A program made the position numbers and the translations under genes. This document shows, piece by piece, positions 61,439-64,000 of a DNA stretch of 64,000 nt. Each line of letters opens with the position of its first letter. Within the stretch, counting starts at the first letter, position 1. The notes beneath the pieces were generated by a model. That model had not been told where the DNA came from, did not search any database, and was given only the letters and a program-made list of their open reading frames with translations. The DNA comes from Sulfitobacter sp. BSw21498 (GTDB taxonomy: Bacteria; Pseudomonadota; Alphaproteobacteria; Rhodobacterales; Rhodobacteraceae), in contig NZ_CP040753.1 of the NCBI RefSeq assembly GCF_006064855.1, positions 2,584,001 through 2,648,000 on the forward strand. Reading direction: 5' to 3'.

Positions 61439-63001
61439 ATGATCACGATTATACGTGCGGCGGTTTTCGCCGCACTTTTCTTATGTTCGGCGGCGCAATC
61501 GATATGGGCGCAGGATATCGCGCTTTCGTCCCGCGATGGCAAAATCGAGTTGAGCGGCACACTGCTGGGCTTCGATGGCGAATTTTATCGCGTCGAAACC
61601 GAATACGGCGAGTTGACGATTGATAGCACCGGCGTGCAATGCGAGGGGCCCGGTTGTCCCAATCTGGATCATTTCATCGCCGAACTGCAGCTTTCGGGGT
61701 CTGCCACAATGGGCGAGATACTGATGCCTGCCCTGATCGACGGGTTCGCGCAGCGCAATGGCTATCAAGCCACCCGCGAGGACGAAGAGGGCAACCGTTT
61801 CACCTATCGTCTGGTCGACGAGAAAAGCGGCCAGACCGTTGCCCTATTTATGTTTCGGGCCAGCAACAGCGACGAAGGCTTTGCCGATCTGTTGGCGGAT
61901 GAGGCGGACATTGTGATGTCCCTGCGTGAGATGCGGCCCGAGGAACGGGTCCGCGCTCGCGAAGCAGGAATGGGCGACATGACGGGCCTGAACCGCAGCC
62001 GCGTACTGTCGCTGGATGCGGCGGTCCCTGTGGTGTCGGCGTCGAACCCGGTAACGCAGATATCGCCGCTGATGCTGGCGCGGGCGTTCGCCGGCAAGGT
62101 GACGAACTGGCAAGCACTTGGCGGGCCGGACGCGCCGATTGACCTGCATTTGCCCGACGACAGCAGCGGGTTAGCACAGGCGATCAGTGATCAGGTCATG
62201 CGCCCCGCAACGCTTACGTTTACGGACACGATCACGCGACACGCCCGACCCGCCGATCTGGCCGAAGCCGTTGCCAAAGACAGTTTTGCGCTTGGTATCA
62301 CCAGCTATGCCGAACAGCGCGATACTGAGGTTCTAACGCTGTCGGGCAGCTGCGGCTTTGCGCTGGACGCATCGCGCCGGACCATCAAGACCGAAGACTA
62401 CCCGCTGACCGCGCCGATGTTTCTGTATTTCCCGGCCCGACGTTTGCCGCAGGTGGCCCGCGAATTTCTGGCATTCACCCGCAGCCCTGCTGCCCAAATC
62501 GTGATCCGGCGTGCCGGATTTGTCGATCAGGCACCCGAGGAAATCCCGATAGAGGAGCAGGGCAATCGCTTTACCAACGCGATTGCGGTCGCAGGGCCGG
62601 AGATCACGCTTGATGAATTGCAGCGGATGAACGCGACGCTGAAACCCATGGCGCGGCTGTCGACCTCTTTTAGGTTCGAGGCCGGGTCGGTGCGGCTGGA
62701 TGCACAGTCGCGATCAAACGTGCAGCAGCTCGCGCGGGCGCTAGAGGTCGGTCAATACGATGCCCGCCGTCTGTTGTTTGCGGGTTTCAGCGACGGGCAG
62801 GGTGCGTCTTTTGCCAACCGTGACATCGCGCTGCGCCGTGCCGAGGCGGTGCGCGAAGCTGTCATCGCCGCCGCGGTCACCGCCAATCTTGAACGGGTCA
62901 CGCTGGATCTTGATGCCTTTGGCGAAGCGATGCCGATGGCCTGCGATGATACGGCGTGGGGTCGGCAGGCCAACCGCCGTGTAGAGGTCTGGGTTCGCTA
63001 G
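61439..63001 (+). CDS. OmpA family protein fused to a phosphate-binding-protein-like domain
   Basis: A 520-residue envelope protein. Signal peptide to about residue 25 (FLCSAAQSIWAQ). A small beta domain (26-70) is followed by a PstS/periplasmic-binding-protein-like domain at about 78-370 (SGSATMGEILMPALIDGFAQRNGY; FAGKVTNWQALGG; LPDDSSGLAQAI). An OmpA/MotB peptidoglycan-binding domain closes it (RLSTSFRFEAGSVRLDAQS to FSDGQGASFANRDIALRRAEAVREA, WGRQANRRVEVWVR, read in parts). The OmpA domain binds the cell wall. The ligand of the PstS-like part is unknown, and no pst genes are nearby. It is likely co-transcribed with the preceding gene of unknown function. Confidence 0.88.
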   Translation: MITIIRAAVFAALFLCSAAQSIWAQDIALSSRDGKIELSGTLLGFDGEFYRVETEYGELTIDSTGVQCEGPGCPNLDHFIAELQLSGSATMGEILMPALIDGFAQRNGYQATREDEEGNRFTYRLVDEKSGQTVALFMFRASNSDEGFADLLADEADIVMSLREMRPEERVRAREAGMGDMTGLNRSRVLSLDAAVPVVSASNPVTQISPLMLARAFAGKVTNWQALGGPDAPIDLHLPDDSSGLAQAISDQVMRPATLTFTDTITRHARPADLAEAVAKDSFALGITSYAEQRDTEVLTLSGSCGFALDASRRTIKTEDYPLTAPMFLYFPARRLPQVAREFLAFTRSPAAQIVIRRAGFVDQAPEEIPIEEQGNRFTNAIAVAGPEITLDELQRMNATLKPMARLSTSFRFEAGSVRLDAQSRSNVQQLARALEVGQYDARRLLFAGFSDGQGASFANRDIALRRAEAVREAVIAAAVTANLERVTLDLDAFGEAMPMACDDTAWGRQANRRVEVWVR

Positions 63002-63006
63002 CATCG

Positions 63007-63034
63007 GCCCTGTACCGGCGCTGGCGCACAGGGC
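63007..63034. terminator. Hairpin between the convergent ompA-like and radC genes
   Basis: GCCCTGT (63007-63013) pairs with ACAGGGC (63028-63034) between converging genes. The T-run is weak, so it may be only partly effective. Confidence 0.5.
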
Positions 63035-63044
63035 TGCTTTGCAA

Positions 63045-63806
63045 TCACAAATATCCGGCGCTGCGAAAGCTTAGCTCGCGGGATTTGCCGATAATTAGAT
63101 GGTCGTGCAACGTTAGCCCCAATGTGCTGCAGGCCGCAAAAATCTGCTGTGTCATGTCGATGTCGGCCTGTGATGGCGTCGGGTCGCCCGACGGGTGGTT
63201 GTGCACCAGAATAAGCGCGCTGGCATTCAGCTCTAGCGCGCGTTTTGCAACCTCGCGGGGGTAGACAGGCACGTGATCTACGGTGCCTTTGCCTTGTTCC
63301 TCGTCGCCGATCACGACGTTCTTGCGATCAAGGTAGATCACGCGGAACTGTTCGGTTTCTCGGTGCGCCATGGTGGTGTGGCAATAATCCAGCAGCGCGT
63401 CCCAGCTCGACAACACATGTTGGCGCAGGAGCCTTGAACGCGCCATGCGGTGGGCCGCTGCCTCTATTATCTTGAGTTCGACGATGACCGCGTCGCCCAC
63501 ACCCGAAACGTCCCGTAGCCGTGGCTCTGAGGCGGTGATCACACGGTTGAAGTCGCCGAAACGGTCCATCAGCGTTCGGGCCAGCGGTTTCACGTCACGG
63601 CGGGGGATGGCGCGGAACAGGACCAGTTCAAGCAGCTCGTAGTCAGGGATGGCCGCAGCACCGCCCTGCATAAAGCGCGCGCGCAGCCGTTGCCGGTGAT
63701 CCGCGATATAAGACGGTTGTTTGCCCGAGGGTGCAGGCACCGCCACAGCCTCATCCCCCAGAAAGGGTAGGCGCGGGTCAGAGAAATGAGCGTTGTTGCG
63801 TCCCAT
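63045..63806 (-). CDS. radC: RadC family JAB-domain protein
   Basis: A 253-residue protein. Residues 55-110 form a helix-hairpin-helix region (YELLELVLFRAIPRRDVKPLARTLMDRFG, read in parts; LRDVSGVGDAVIVELKIIEAA). Residues 150-250 form a JAB1/MPN metalloprotease-like domain with H202, H204 and D215 (HNHPSGDPTPSQADID) as the zinc site. Despite the name, RadC is not a proven DNA-repair enzyme; homologues occur on plasmids and chromosomes. This copy has a chromosomal, full-length form. It is leftward and follows, after a terminator, the partial gene at the window end. Confidence 0.92.
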   Translation of the reverse strand: MGRNNAHFSDPRLPFLGDEAVAVPAPSGKQPSYIADHRQRLRARFMQGGAAAIPDYELLELVLFRAIPRRDVKPLARTLMDRFGDFNRVITASEPRLRDVSGVGDAVIVELKIIEAAAHRMARSRLLRQHVLSSWDALLDYCHTTMAHRETEQFRVIYLDRKNVVIGDEEQGKGTVDHVPVYPREVAKRALELNASALILVHNHPSGDPTPSQADIDMTQQIFAACSTLGLTLHDHLIIGKSRELSFRSAGYL

Positions 63807-63863
63807 AGGCCCAGAATGTGGCCAAAGAAGTTATCATCACGTTAATGCGGGCAGAGGGGGAAC

Positions 63864-63891
63864 AAAAAAGGGCGGAGCCTGCGCCCCGCCC
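63864..63891 (-). terminator. Terminator of the partial gene at the window end (leftward)
   Basis: GGGCGG (63870-63875) pairs with CCGCCC (63886-63891), and the stem is extended by GC pairs. A T-run of six follows on the minus strand. Confidence 0.75.
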
Positions 63892-63912
63892 GATGCCTTC
63901 AATGTCGGCCAA

Positions 63913-64000
63913 TCAGCCCTTCATCGAATCCCAGAAGGATTTCACCGACGAAAAGAAGCTGCTGCTTTCAGGGTTGTTATTAGAGGATTCTTTTTCGAAT
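63913..64000 (-). CDS. 3' end of an unidentified gene
   Basis: The last 28 codons of a leftward gene whose start lies beyond the window. The visible tail is Ser/Asn-rich, then helical and aromatic (SSFFSSVKSFWDSMKG) and ends at a TGA. The segment is too short for a family call. A terminator directly follows the stop, which supports it as a real gene end. Confidence 0.5.
   Translation of the reverse strand, partial: FEKESSNNNPESSSFFSSVKSFWDSMKG

Noticed and set aside
1..64000. CRISPR arrays, insertion sequences, tRNA and rRNA genes
   Set aside because: No regularly spaced repeats, transposase reading frames, or tRNA-like or rRNA-like segments were recognised on either strand. A dedicated scan (tRNAscan, ISfinder) would settle it.

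Overview
The window is chromosomal DNA from an alphaproteobacterium of the Rhodobacteraceae, most likely the marine Roseobacter group. Supporting signs are a GC-rich sequence with dense short-spaced operons, a complete PhyR-NepR-EcfG general stress locus with a HisKA_2 kinase, an alphaproteobacterial hemD/mitofilin-like/hemY cluster, a TAXI-type TRAP transporter, and DUF2853 and DUF1045 proteins. No rRNA, tRNA, CRISPR array, transposase or phage integrase was recognised.

Layout. 0-9 kb holds core genes: a DUF1045 fragment, DUF2853, a leftward operon tsaD-gpsA-yciI-EVE, the divergent hemD/mitofilin-like/hemY cluster, an FAH-family hydrolase and a periplasmic c-type cytochrome. 9-13.6 kb is a leftward set: P1-family peptidase plus ATPase and two permeases of a peptide ABC transporter. 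13.8-25.2 kb holds an HdeA-like stress protein and then an exopolysaccharide/type I secretion cluster: HlyD-type adaptor, GT2 glycosyltransferase, flippase, acyltransferase, beta-helix protein, polymerase-like protein and an ABC exporter with a degenerate ATPase domain. The peptide-binding protein that fits the ABC transporter lies on the far side of this block (25.2-26.7 kb), with an M20 peptidase and a PLP enzyme behind it. The block therefore looks inserted into a peptide uptake operon.

30.9-38.5 kb: FNT channel, YihY/BrkB protein, Crp/Fnr regulator, a degenerate receiver protein, a holin-like/DUF883 envelope-stress pair, then phyR < > nepR-ecfG-histidine kinase and a 49-residue membrane peptide. 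Sequences of the EcfG type (GGAAC-N16-CGTT) lie upstream of the DUF883 gene and of a PfpI/DJ-1 gene at 53.8 kb, with weaker matches before the HdeA-like gene and the 49-residue ORF. This suggests a locally concentrated general stress regulon.

38.5-53.2 kb is an amine/amide metabolism district: a PuuR-like XRE-cupin regulator divergent from a GABA-type transaminase, an FMN-binding glutamate-synthase-family protein, a TAXI-TRAP transporter (binding protein plus fused permease), and four tightly packed genes: nitrilase-type amidase, an unusually long Orn/Lys/Arg decarboxylase, an ATP-grasp ligase and a C45-type Ntn acyltransferase/hydrolase. This is the best candidate for an undescribed pathway, perhaps making or breaking an amide of a decarboxylated amino acid, as the gamma-glutamyl-putrescine route does but with different enzymes.

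53-64 kb: PfpI, a pqiA1-pqiA2-pqiB-pqiC envelope lipid-transport operon, a lone Wzc-type tyrosine autokinase, an exported protein of unknown function, an OmpA protein fused to a PstS-like domain, radC, and the 3' end of an unidentified gene. Starts were chosen by ribosome-binding sites and family length. All functions are inferred from sequence reading alone.
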